A model generated the notes under the pieces. That model was not told where the DNA came from. It did no database searches and was given only the letters and a program-made list of their open reading frames with translations. The translations under genes were made by a program, and so were the position numbers. Shown piece by piece: positions 1 through 10,318 of a stretch of 64,000 nucleotides of DNA. The stretch covers positions 2,914,001 through 2,978,000 of the forward strand of contig OZ218952.1 in assembly GCA_965112735.1 (NCBI GenBank), written 5' to 3'. Positions within the stretch are counted from its first letter, which is position 1. Each line of letters begins with the position of its first letter. This DNA comes from Phaeosaccion multiseriatum (taxonomy: Eukaryota; Ochrophyta, other classes).

Positions 1-1318
1 CTCGCCGAATGGAGCGGAGCGAGCAAGCGCATGGGCAGGCTCAGGGAAGCGACGAGAGAGCAGCTGGGGCAGAGAGGCCCTCCTGTCAGAAGATGCTTGC
101 GACGCTGGGCTCACAGAAGCAGGCGAAGCAAGGCGGCAGTGGGCCTGACAGACTTGGCGACGATGATGTTCGCGCGTGGGGCTGAGGTGGGTTGGGAGGG
201 AGGGGAGGGACGGAGGGAGGTGGGAGAGGGGGAGGGAGGGAGGGAGGGAGGGAGGGAGGGAAGGAGGGAGGGAGGGAGGGCGAAAGGGCGGGAGGGAGGG
301 AGGTGGGGAGGAAGGGAGGAAGGGAGGGAAGGAGGGCGTCGGTAGGTCTGCCGAGTCGAATCAATGAAGATGCCATCTGTTCTCCATCTCTCTCCTCTAT
401 CGTGACGGGACAAATTGACTCGATCGAGGGGTCCTTCATTCAATCACTCCACAAAGCTGCTTCGATGAGCAATCAATCTTTGCGTGTATTTGTGTAGTTC
501 TTGCCGCCCACACCTTGTATTGCTTTGTAACGTGCTTTGCTTCGCGTTATTTTTGCTTTGCTTTGCTGCAGACGCTGGCGCTACACGGATGGCGCCGCTT
601 CGTCCGCTCGGCCCTGGCGAGCAAAGAGGTGTGTAGATAGGTATATCGAGCATGTGGTATATTTGATTTGGATGGATATCACCGGAACGGCTGGCCACCG
701 TCGGAGAAGCCTGCACCTAACCCTGGATGGAACCGTAATATATCCGTCATGCGTGCTCGCCTTGCTGTCAACAGGTGTTGCAGGGGGCCAGCGAGCACGC
801 TGCGGACAGGCGGGGACAGGTCGGTCTGGTCTGCTGGCGGAGGCACACAGCGGCACACACAGTGGCTAGGTGTCAGGCAAAGCTGGCTACTCTTCACTGG
901 ACCAAGGTAGGGTAATACGGGGAGGCGCAATAGATGTGTGTAGACAGGGTAGGGCATATTATGTACTGGCTCTTTTGTGTGGGGGAGGGAGCCCACCCAT
1001 TGCGTTGGTTGGTGTCCCTCCGTCCGTGACTTCTTCAAAATTAATGAATCAACACAAACACCCCTCCTGTAGCTCCAATTAACCCCCCCCCCCTTGTCTC
1101 CACTCTCTCTTTTCTCTCCTCTCTCTGCCCACACACCTGCCTGCCTTTATTTATTCCCACCTGCCTGCCTGCAGATCCTGTACCGTAAGGTTTTGGTGGG
1201 TTGGCTCGAGGAGGCGTCGCGTCAACGGTTGGAGCGGAGGAGGGAGACCGCGGAACACCGCATGCGAATGGCGGAGCTCTTGAGCCGCTGCCCACCTCAG
1301 CTGCCACCTCAATTGTGA
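1..1318 (+). CDS. Sfi1-like helical repeat protein, C-terminal part (5' end outside window)
   Basis: Three exons fit with phase 0 at both junctions: 1-186, 572-628 and 1175-1318 (stop TGA). Donors are GAG|GTGGGT and GAG|GTGTGT; acceptors are TTGCTGCAG and CTGCCTGCAG. The joined protein carries spaced Trp/Leu units such as CLRRWAHRSRRSKA, LALHGWRRFVRSALASKE and LYRKVLVGWLEEASRQRLE, followed by a basic Arg/Glu-rich helix. Units of this kind resemble the centrin-binding repeats of Sfi1 and related coiled-coil proteins; this is pattern recognition only. The protein start lies left of position 1. Intron 1 (187-571) is filled by a GGGA-type repeat that begins at the donor. If the family guess is right it would be a centrosome or basal-body protein, but a generic helical protein is possible. 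Confidence 0.6.
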
Positions 1319-1410
1319 TTTGCTTTGTGATCATAGATCAATGTACACCCTTAAGTGCCATCTATGATTGTCTAAAAGTAATGTCTCACCAAGGGCTCAA
1401 CCCATAAACT

Positions 1411-2224
1411 ATGCTGCATTTTATGCTGCTCTCACTCGTACTTGGCACGTTTCTCTGTGCTCTTCACATTTCGGCCTTCACTGTGACACCAATTCAGACA
1501 TCCAGATCATCATTGACTAAGAGCAGGAGGATTATCGCACTGCAGAGCGAGGCAGCAACCGGAGAGAGAGGAGGAGGAGGAGGAGGAGGAGGAGAGGAAA
1601 TTGATGCGACGCCTGGGCCCCCGACAGTGAGGGGCTCCTATGTGACGGAGGACAGTCTGTTTCCGTACCCTATAGAAGCGTTTCCACAGAGAAGTGCAAG
1701 CGAGGTAAGAGGAATAGAGGCGACAGTTTAAAGTTGGTATGTGGATGCCGTATCTGCTCCTCTCCCCTCACCAAGAAGGCCCCTCCTTTCCCCTCGACCC
1801 CACCCCATACGGGCAGGCTTATTTTAACGGCACAACGGCGTCGTACTGGTGGTGTCAGGACCGAGATGCAGTAGGCGTGTACGTGCCTCTCTCGTCCCCC
1901 GACGTCACCAAGAAGGAGATTGTGTTCGAGGTCACGTCCTCGAAAGTAAAGCTGGTGGTGGAGGGGAAAGACGTGCTGCTGGGCACTCTCTTCAATACGG
2001 TGGACCCCTCCGAGAGTCTCTACCTTATCGACCGAGAGAACGACCCGCCCTTTATCCAGCTCGAGCTCTTCAAAAAGGCGTCCTTCCTTAACTGGCAGGA
2101 CCTTATCGAAGAGGACTCTCCTTACTTGGCGCACCGCATTGACGCTCGTGTCATGCGAGACACTGGAGACAATGATTTTGAGGCGTTACTCGATGAGGTG
2201 TCTATGGTACCAAAGGCAGATTAG
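1411..2224 (+). CDS. Plastid-targeted CS-domain (p23/NudC-like) protein
   Basis: Two exons, 1411-1704 and 1817-2224, join in phase 0 and give 233 residues. Residues 1-22 are a hydrophobic signal peptide ending in ISAF, followed by a Ser/Thr/Arg-rich stretch. This is the bipartite plastid presequence with the Phe junction typical of secondary red plastids. A poly-Gly run (GGA repeats near 1569-1595) links it to a CS domain starting at about residue 110 (ASYWWCQDRDAVGVYVPL, then the beta-strand EIVFEVTSSKVKLVVEGK and the closing FLNWQDLIEED). CS domains act as co-chaperone or scaffold modules, so a plastid chaperone-associated role is inferred. The chosen ATG is the first that gives the signal peptide. 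A stop codon just after the donor confirms that the intron must be removed. Confidence 0.75.
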
Positions 2225-2600
2225 AAGGATTATCTAAGCTCGTATGTACTCGATTTAGAAGCAGAAGGAGGGGTGGGGGGAGGGGAAGACGGTGACGATA
2301 CTTTCGATCATCTCGTCATCTCATCTGCTCATGATCGCTGCATAAGAATCACTAAATCACATCTTCACTTGTACATTTGTGCTCTCTGTGTGTCTGTTTG
2401 TTTGCGGTGGGGATATTCCATGACATTGTAGAGGCATTTGCTTTGCTCTCGTGCTGACAGCTCCATATATTTTATTTCTCATAGTATACATCACACATTT
2501 TTAACAAACACATAGAGCGAAGACCGGAGGGAGGGGGGCACCGCATCTGCACCGGAGTACCACATCGCCCCTCCCTCCCTATCAGAACAAAATGACTCTC
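2225..2600. other. Convergent intergenic region
   Basis: Lies between the stop of the CS-domain gene and the 3' end of the EF-hand gene. It is AT-richer than its surroundings near 2330-2520 and shows no gene. It probably holds the two 3' untranslated regions. Confidence 0.4.
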
Positions 2601-2601
2601 A

Positions 2602-2750
2602 AGGCATCACTCCTCAGCAGCAGAAAGGCCTCAGCAGAAGGAAGGGCATCACTCCTCAGCAGAAGGAAGGGCATCACTCCTCAGCAGAAGGAAGGGCATC
2701 ACTCCTCAGCAGAAGGAAGGGCATCACTCCTCAGCAGAAGGAAGGGCGTG
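2602..2750. repeat. 24-bp tandem repeat
   Basis: About five copies of a 24-bp unit, core CTCAGCAGAAGGAAGGGCAT. They sit just beyond the stop codon of the minus-strand EF-hand gene, so they are probably in its 3' UTR. The first copy is diverged and the inner copies are identical, which suggests recent expansion. Confidence 0.85.
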
Positions 2751-2764
2751 TATGAGCCTCGACC

Positions 2765-3353
2765 CTACGCACCCTCGACGAGCGAAGGCGCCGACACGGA
2801 TCCCTCCATGCCAGTGGTCTGTAGCTTAGCCTCGCTCTTCCTGCTGCCGCTCGCCCCCCCTCCCTCAGTAGCTCCTGCTCCTGCTCCTAGGCCTACAGGC
2901 GATAGTCGGCGAGGGCTCTTCTTCACCTTACCCATATGACTAGGCGAGTCGAGGGGTAGGAGTGGCAGAGCAGACCCGTGACCATTGGTACCTGTTGCTG
3001 TTTTACCGCGAGTACTGCTGTTCTCTCGCTTAGCGGCCTCGACCGCCTTCTTGGGCCCCGAAGACACCTCCGCGGCCGCAGCCGTAAGGCCCGCATAGTG
3101 CTGGCGTAAGTGTGCAGAGGAGACGTTGATCGGACCACTGTGGCTGGTGCCACCACTAACGGAGGCATCGCACACACTGTAGCCTTTTCGACCCCCCGTC
3201 CGATTGAAGTCATCCATTTCCTTCGTGGTGCTTCCACTCGGGCCTTGAAGCTTCTGCATAGAGCGCAGGGCTTCTGCCGAGGCGCTCTCGGCATCAAGAC
3301 TCACGCGGTTCAGCTGCTTGCGCTCCTGTGCAAACGCCTGTGGTGTGTGTGTG

Positions 3354-3439
<86 letters not shown>

Positions 3440-6400
3440 GGGGAGGAGTAGAGCAGAGCAGGTGGGGGGGGAGGAAAGAGGAAAGGAAAGTTAGAAACAG
3501 TTTCAGAGACAGAGCTCGACCCTTGACCTGCTACCGGCCGACCAGCCGGCCAGCCAACCACCAGCTGCCACCGCCGGCGTGAGCTAGCGGCTACCTACTA
3601 CCGCCGGCGTGAGCTAGCGGCTACCTACTACCGCTGAGCCGGCGTGCTACCTGCCACCCGGTCCGGAGGGCCCGGTAGCATGCTACCGAGGATCGCTCGG
3701 TTAGCACGTCAGGGGTCGATTTCAGTTAGATCTCCCTGTGCCCTGCCCTGCCCTTCGACAAATGAGCAGAGGAGAAACTCACTCTCACTCACTCACTCAC
3801 TCACTCACTCTCTCACTCTCTCACTCACTCACTCACTCACTCACTCACTCACTCACTCCCTCACTCCCTTACTCACTCCCTCACTCCCTCACTCACTCCC
3901 TCACCGAGACTTTCAAGTTGAAGTCCACCAAACTGGAGCCTCTCTTGGCCATCTTGGGGAAGTGATGCAGCTGGCTCTCGTCCAACACGGCATCTTTGAC
4001 AATCACATCCTCCCAACTGAAAGTGTCCGATCCGACGCTTTGAAGAATGGGTTGGTTTACTCGAATCAATCTCTCCTTGGCTGAATCGACAGGAGCAGCC
4101 GCCTGGGGGGTGGCTCCACCTGCTTGTTCGACTTCCCCAGGCCCCGACCCTCCTCCTCCTCCGGGCGGTGCCGCTCCATCTACTGCTGGTAGGGTATCTC
4201 CTTCTCCTCCTCCTCCTCCTCCTCCTCCTCCACCACCTCCTCCACCTCCTCCTCCTCCTCCCCCTCCTCCTCCTCCTTCGTCCGCTTCAGTCTTCTTCTC
4301 CCCCCCTCCTTCTCCCTCCTCCTGCGGCGGCTGCTGCGTCTCGCCTGCCGGTACATCAGTGTCAAGCGGGCTCGGTGAGGCACCATCCGCATCCCCCTCC
4401 GTACCCTCCTCCTTCTTGCTCTGCTCTGGCTCCTCCTCCTGGATACCCCCAACCTTGAGCGCTTTGGCCTGATCCAGCAGGTTTAGATTGGAGGGCAGCT
4501 GCAAGCGAGATTCAAAGAATTCGGCGATCATCAGAGAGCGTGCCTGGAACAAACAAACAAACAAACAAACAAACAAACAAACAAACAAACAAACAAACAA
4601 ACAAACAAACAAACAAACAAACAAACAAACAAACAAACAAACAAACAAACAAACAAACAAACAAACAAACAAGCAAGCAAACAAACAAACAAACAAACAA
4701 ACAACAGCCAGTACACAGTCAGACGCGGAACATGTTGCAAGAGTCAAGTCCCGCGCGCATCACGGATTGACCCCACAGAGACTCAATGTGCCTCGCAGTA
4801 GTGGAACGAACGACCGAGCCCCTCAGCCATCCGATAGAGGGAGAAAGAGAGAGGGAGAGAAGGGGGGGGGAGAGCAAGCGATCGCGGGGTCTACTTCTCA
4901 CGGTGGTCACTACGTACACACATACGTACTTCGGTAAGTAAGTTAGTAAAGTACATACTCGTCTCTTCCTCCTCTCCCCTCCACTCCTCCCCTACCCTCC
5001 ACTCCTCCTCTCCTTCTCCTTCTCCTCCTCCTCCTCCTCCTCCTCCTCCTCCTCCTCCTCCTCCTCCTCCTCCTCCTCCTCCTCCTCACCTCAGCAAAGA
5101 TTTCCTTCTTAGCCTCCGCGTCAAGTATGGCCGCTTCGTCCTCCATCCGCTCCTTCTCTAGATCCGCCACCATCAGCATAAGGTGCTCCTTACGCCTGAA
5201 GATGGGTAACCCACTTGCTGTTACCACGATGGGCTTGAATTTGAGGTCCAGTTCGACGTGATAGGTCTGCAGCACGAGGTACGTTTGATCCTCGCTCTCA
5301 CAAATGGCGTAGTCCAGGTGGGCAGACGTTCTCCACAAGAATTTCGACCCTGTGAGTGTGGAGAGGAAAGGGGGGGGAGGAGGAGGGGAAGAAGCGATGA
5401 GGGATGAGGATCAACCGACCAACCGATCGACCGCCCGACGAACGATCAGAGTCCGTGCCATTGTGGCCGTGTGTGAGTGTGTCAGTGTGATATGGTCGAT
5501 GCAATGAGAACGGGAGCAGGGTACATGCATCAGATCGCTGGCTGGAACTGCGTACCTTTGGCAAGCACTGTCCCTGTCAGCTGGATCGTATTCGTTGTTG
5601 TGTCCTGCGCGCGCCCACAAGCAAAACACATACGCACGCACACAGACACGCACACGCACATGCACACACACACACACACAAGGAGGAGGAGCACGGTGGA
5701 AGCAAACAAAGCAACAAGAGGGCGAAGAGGTGTGCAGCAAGAAGAGAGTGGAGGTCAGAGCACACGTCACACACCGACCCAAACGACTCTAACCCATCCA
5801 AGAATGGGGCGGGGGGGGGGACTGTCCGCCTTCCTCCTACAGCTACTGCTCAACCTTCCACCCAAATCACGTCCTGGTACCCCACCCCACCCGACCCTGC
5901 CCCTCGCTCACCTCCTCTGGTGGAGGGGTCGGCTTCACAGGATGGAGCACTTCGCTCTCAATCTCCTTGGCGGCTCTGAGGATGCCTTCGGCGTCTTCGG
6001 GACTGAGTACCCCACGACGCATCCGCTCCGCCTTCCACGCCAGGGATGGTATAGCCAGGCAGAAGGCCGCGAATTCCCATAGCTCTATAGTCATGGAGGA
6101 GTCCGCGTCTACAAGGAAGGTGGGAGGAAGGGGGGAGGGCAGACGTCATTAGGAGAGTGAGCCAGGACAGGCAACGAACGGTGTTGCAGCGCAGCTGGGC
6201 GAGCGAGCGAAGGATTGAGCTAAACGTTCAGTAGGTCCAAACTCATGGCTGACTGACAGAGGCAAATGCCGCACGCGAAAGAGGACGTTGTCCTCCGTCC
6301 TCATCCCTCTTGACTTGTGCTTACCAATGTGGTGAAACACGCTGGCGCTGTCTTCCGGACTGAGCAGTTCCCCCTCCTTCATAATGGTATTAAGGCCCTC

Positions 6401-7045
6401 CGTGAAGGCTTCCAGCGTCACGTGGGGCTCCGTCGGCGGGGCAGGTGCTTGCTCCATTTCCTTCTTCGTCTGCTCCTCCTCCGCAGAGGCAGTCTCTTCT
6501 TCATTCTGCACGACTGGTGCGAAAGAGGAGGTCCTCCTGGTGCTGCTTCTTTGCAGCAGCCTAGAACTGCCACTCTTTTGCAGCTGGCTTTGCAGCTCCG
6601 AGGAGCTGGCTCCCTTTTCCAGCAGACCCCCTGCTCGACTCCCCCCCCTCTGAAGTAGGGAGGGACGACTCGGCGACCTGCTTGACGCAGTCACGCTGCC
6701 CCTGCCCTTGCTGGCACTGGCGAGTCTGCCCCTCGGCGGACTCAATGACGCTACTGAAGGCCTCTTGCCCGCACTCAAGGACGGTCTCCTGCTGTTGGAG
6801 GAGGATCTTCGTTGGGATGCTGGAACTTCCTCCACCACCTTGAGTAGGGGCTCGGCCATGGGCTCCGTCAAGAAGCGACCAAAGAGTTTCAGCACAGTCA
6901 TTCCACCGGCCTTGGCTTCTGTGAGTGCCGCCCTGACTTTGTCCACCGCAGCTTCCACAGACATATTCGCTGGAGCCGTCTGCTGCGTTCCCGCCTCCCC
7001 ATTTCCAAACTCTCCCTTCCCCTCCTTCGCCTCGTCCGATGTCAT
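2765..7045 (-). CDS. EF-hand protein with low-complexity middle, six exons
   Basis: Exons on the minus strand: 7045-6325, 6108-5912, 5604-5556, 5349-5090, 4543-3905 and 3337-2765. All junctions keep phase and give 812 residues. A canonical EF-hand loop, DADSSMTIELWE followed by F, spans about residues 241-252 and is created exactly by the first splice. The paired upstream helices (VTLEAFTEGLNTIM) suggest a second, degenerate hand. A conserved-looking beta-rich block covers about 307-410 (LTGTVLAKGSKFLW, YHVELDLKFKPIVV), and a poly-Gly run lies near 497-524. The C-terminal third is Ser/Lys-rich. I do not recognise the whole family; a Ca2+-responsive scaffold is the most that can be said. Introns 4 and 5 contain very large microsatellites. 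The start shares a 230-bp promoter with the methyltransferase gene. Confidence 0.75.
3340..3434. repeat. (GT)n microsatellite next to a 3' splice site
   Basis: About 45 GT units in intron 5 of the minus-strand EF-hand gene. On the sense strand this is (CA)n running straight into the acceptor CCACAG, in place of a normal pyrimidine tract. Confidence 0.95.
3575..3735 (+). repeat. Foldback repeat family, copy A
   Basis: Contains GAGCCGGCGTGCTACCTGCC, GGAGGGCCCGGTAGCATGCT and the end GTCAGGGGTCGAT. The same order of blocks recurs at 32160-32345 and, inverted, at 60494-60600. A 29-bp unit ending in GAGCTAGCGGCTACCTACTA is also duplicated in tandem at its left side. It is embedded in intron 5 of the EF-hand gene. 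Confidence 0.75.
3779..3904. repeat. (ACTC)n repeat starting at a 5' splice site
   Basis: Read on the minus (sense) strand the intron starts GTGAGGGAGTGAGTGAG and continues as (GTGA/GGGA)n for about 125 bp. The repeat therefore begins at the donor itself. Confidence 0.95.
4548..4702. repeat. (AAAC)n tetranucleotide repeat
   Basis: About 38 AAAC units. On the sense strand of the EF-hand gene this is (TTTG)n ending in TTCCAG, the acceptor of exon 5. Open frames across it encode only KQTN or VCLF repeats and are not genes. Confidence 0.95.
5017..5089. repeat. (CTC)n repeat starting at a 5' splice site
   Basis: On the sense strand the donor is GAG|GTGAGGAGGAGG and the GAG repeat follows without a gap. 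It lies in intron 4 of the EF-hand gene. Confidence 0.9.
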
Positions 7046-7275
7046 TGAACCCCGTCCCCTGCAGCTTCTCTTCTGCTCCGTCTACAGAGTTCGGATCTTC
7101 ATGCTAGCCTGTTTTGTGCTCTTGCACTTCTGCTCCAATAGTGTGGGGTCTGGGTGAGAGCACAGCTCCACTCTGTGCTCTACAATGAAAGAAAAAAGTC
7201 CAGGCCTTGAATTTCTCCAGGTCATCATTGTCGGCAGTTTCAGGCCGGACAGTTTCCAGTTTCACGCGTTGATAA
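7046..7275. promoter_or_regulatory. Divergent promoter, EF-hand gene / methyltransferase gene
   Basis: 230 bp between two head-to-head start codons. Near 7234-7266 it holds three CAGTTTC elements (GCAGTTTCAGG, ACAGTTTCC, CCAGTTTCACG). The same element occurs in other start regions of the window. Confidence 0.55.
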
Positions 7276-8667
7276 ATGGCACTCTACGTGGCAACCATGG
7301 AATCTGTGATGAAAAAAGCAACCCAAAATGAAGTAATATTGATGAGAAAAGGAGCGGGCGTGGCCCCTGAACCAGAAGGAGATGTGGACGTGCCCCCCAC
7401 CTTCCCACCGCTCGAGGAGTCTGGTCGTGTGGCCTTGCGCTACAGTATTCAAAGCCCCTCCCCCCCTTTAACTCTCTGGGGTCTTGCAAATGCTTTGGAG
7501 GCGGGAAAGGGAGCGAATGGCACGGGCTGCACGGGGCTGTCTCAGTGGAAGGTACACCTCTTCTCTTATGAATCCTCTTTCCTCTGCACCCCTCGGCAGT
7601 GCACCGCTCAAGCTCCCGCGCCCTTCCAACAACCCCCTCTGACACCACACACAGGCAACCCTCCATCTCGCTGACTTCCTCTGCGAGCACCCACACATCG
7701 TCCAGGGCAAGCGGGTCTTGGAAGTAGGCTGTGGAATGGGGCTTCTGGGGTTGGTTTGCATGCGCTTAGGAGCAAAGGTAAGTAAAGACGGTGGGATTTG
7801 GCGCTTAAGAGTTGTTTGGTCACGACTTTTCCTACTCCTCAGGCCGTGGTCATGACAGACGGCGATAGCAGTGGTGAGGTGGAGCGGCGCCTCGTTGCGA
7901 ACATGGCAGCCAACGGACTGATACGAAAGAGAGAGGGAGGAGTAGAGGGAACCCAAGGAGGGCACGAGTATCGAAAACTTCAGTGGGGCAATGAGACTGA
8001 CATGGCGTCGCTTCTCCTGGAAGAAGCGTTTGACTGCATTGTGGGCGGGGATGTGATCTATGATGGCAACAGAGCATGCGTGGCGCCCCTGTTCGCTACC
8101 GCCAAAGTAAGTCTCAAGCTTGGATATGGAGTAAGTCAAGCTAAGCTGGGGCACCGGAGCACCACCACCTCCTCTTCGTCAGCACCCGACCGTTTGTGCA
8201 TGCTTCTTCCTTTCCGCAATGCAGGCCCTTCACATCCTCAATTGTAAGTGTGACCCCACGCCTGATATCATATCTCGGTGCTTCCCTCTCCTCCTCAGGC
8301 GCTGTCCAAACCGCACGCCCCTTTCTACGTCGCCTTCGAACGGCGCCTCGTCCCGGTGCTCGACCTGCAGGCAGCCGCCAGAAAGACCAACGATTGGGGA
8401 ACAAAGCTCCTGCAGGTAAGAAGGAAGGAAGGAAGGAAAGTGGGGATAGGGACGCCAGCAGGCAGGCAGGCAGGGCAGTGTCATGGATTGACGAGAGCGA
8501 GACAAGCAACCTGACGCTTGAACTGAGCCCCAAGAAGGTGTTTATAGTACCCCAACCAGACAAGCGCTCAGATACATCCCCTCTTATGAGCCGGACCGTC
8601 GGTCGCCATGGTCGCTGTTCTCTATTGTCTGCTCCTGCTGCTGCGTCTGCACCCGCGCGTGTACACC

Positions 8668-8706
<39 letters not shown>

Positions 8707-8978
8707 CCCTTGCTTCTCCCCTGTGTTCCATCCCTCCCTTCCGGCCGGAGTCCCTCACCATCTCCCCCCCCTCGCCACCTGCTGCCCCTTCTGAAAGGCT
8801 CACTCCACTTTGTCTGGCCCTCGCCTGTCCCGGTTCTTGCCGTGCCCCACACAACTTACGTCAGGTTTGGGACCTCTTCGACAACGACGTTGACGAGCTC
8901 ACCGTGTGCTGGGAGCAAGTCCTGTTGCTCTTCGGCCAAGGGGTAGAGGACAGCTGTCTTAAGCCTGTGGAGTTTTAG
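7276..8978 (+). CDS. SAM-dependent protein methyltransferase (methyltransferase-16 type)
   Basis: Five exons, 7276-7551, 7655-7777, 7843-8106, 8299-8415 and 8865-8978, all phase 0, give 297 residues. The lead-in TGLSQWKATLHLADFL and the SAM-binding motif VLEVGCGMGLLG (about 113-124) match the class I lysine methyltransferase group that includes METTL21, METTL22 and FAM86. The acidic motif DCIVGGDVIYD lies near residue 200, and the strand PFYVAFERRLVP marks the later Rossmann strands. Such enzymes methylate lysines of chaperones, translation factors or DNA-binding proteins; the substrate here cannot be told. A small alternative exon at 8226 (ALHILN) would break phase and was not used. The donor of exon 4 is followed directly by a GAAG repeat. 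Confidence 0.8.
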
Positions 8979-9181
8979 TAGCTCAGCCGGTCGAACGTCA
9001 AGCTTGCGGCAGGCACCGAGGGAACTACCCTGAGAGTTCCAGAGGGGGCAGTCGGTAGGCGGTACGATAGCACCAGTACGATACCACGGCAGCGGCAAGC
9101 AGCCAATGTTCCCAAGCCCAGCACGCTCCTGTCGTCCCAATCTTCTGCCAATCGAGGCAGCAGAGACCGACAGCGAAGGGC

Positions 9182-9223
<42 letters not shown>

Positions 9224-10318
9224 CAGCAAGCAAACAGGAGCGAAGGAAGGCTCAGAAGCGGTCCCTCGGGCTTGAAACGCGTGGTTCCCGTTGGTGCCGC
9301 GGAACGTTTACTCTCATTGTTGATGAGAGTGTTCGCTGCATCGGTGGGAACTTTATGGTCCGACTTTCGATATCACTATAAGTAATATTTCCGACCACAC
9401 GTACGTAAAGAATAAGCTTGGCTTTTTGACACAGTCAAGGAGCGACATGAGAGACGAAGTCTTGCACTCAGAGACCACGAGAGAGCTCCGGGCTGAACAA
9501 ACACTGCGACTGAGCACACTGGACCAAGCCGACAGCACGGCAGCAGGCACCGTTCGATCTTCGAGGCATTGGGCCCAATCGCAACCTCCTGAGCGCGGAG
9601 TAGGAAGTACAACTTGTCAGCACCACTCACTTGTCAACGCCTTTTGCGCTCGCCCTTCCGCTCCGTCGGAGCGATATGTGGGGATGCGAATGTGTTGAGC
9701 AGAACGGGGGGGGGTTAAGTGTTGGGCGGTACTTGGCTTGGTCGGTACAGCACTACTCGCCGGTGGGCGGTATGGGGCTGTAGGTCGGCTTAGCACATAG
9801 CTCGCGGGCCGGCGAAGAGCGCGAGGCACAAAGGGCGACGGCGGCTTCGATCATATCACCAACATTACATGGCGTAACGTTGGGGTCATATGGGGACGAC
9901 ACTAACGCCTGCGGCCGACTGGGCTCCGTCGCGCGGCCCCGAATGGCAGTCCATTTTTTTTTTATGTGGCTCCTCTAAACAGCTAGCTCATCATCCGTCG
10001 TCCTTTTGAGTGGAGACCCGAGGAAGGCAACTCTCCGCAAAGGTTTGGGTGTTTGTTCAGTTCGCATGGTGTGCACTTACTTGACGGTACCCCGCTTCAA
10101 GAAAGACAGCTCTGCAGATGGTCGAAGAGGAGGGGACGGGAGGGGGTGTCTTCATTCACTTACACTAAAGTAAGAAAAGCGTTGTATCCCTCCAAACAAA
10201 GACTGTGACGGGGTTCTACATTGTACCCTGGTGCCGCTTCCTGTCTTTGCGAAGGAAGGTGTGCGTAGTGTTACATGTGATACACTCAGCCAGATCAACC
10301 ACTGCGTATTTCGTCCAC
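8979..10318. other. Intergenic region without a supported gene
   Basis: 1.3 kb between two convergent genes. It contains an (AGC)n run at 9182-9222, poly-G and poly-T runs and no exon set with consistent splicing. Short open frames are repeat-driven (poly-Ser on plus, poly-Leu on minus). Confidence 0.5.

Noticed and set aside
2602-2750. CRISPR array
   Set aside because: Head-to-tail 24-bp units without spacers in a eukaryotic genome.
4488-4937. Open frames encoding KQTNKQTN or VCLFVCLF repeats
   Set aside because: Pure (AAAC)n microsatellite in an intron; no non-repeat conserved sequence.
8226-8244. Extra small exon (ALHILN) in the methyltransferase gene
   Set aside because: Its donor would shift the frame of the following exon, while skipping it keeps all phases at zero.
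8979-9400. Poly-Ser/poly-Leu open frames around the (AGC)n repeat
   Set aside because: Frame depends only on the repeat; no flanking conserved sequence or splice support.
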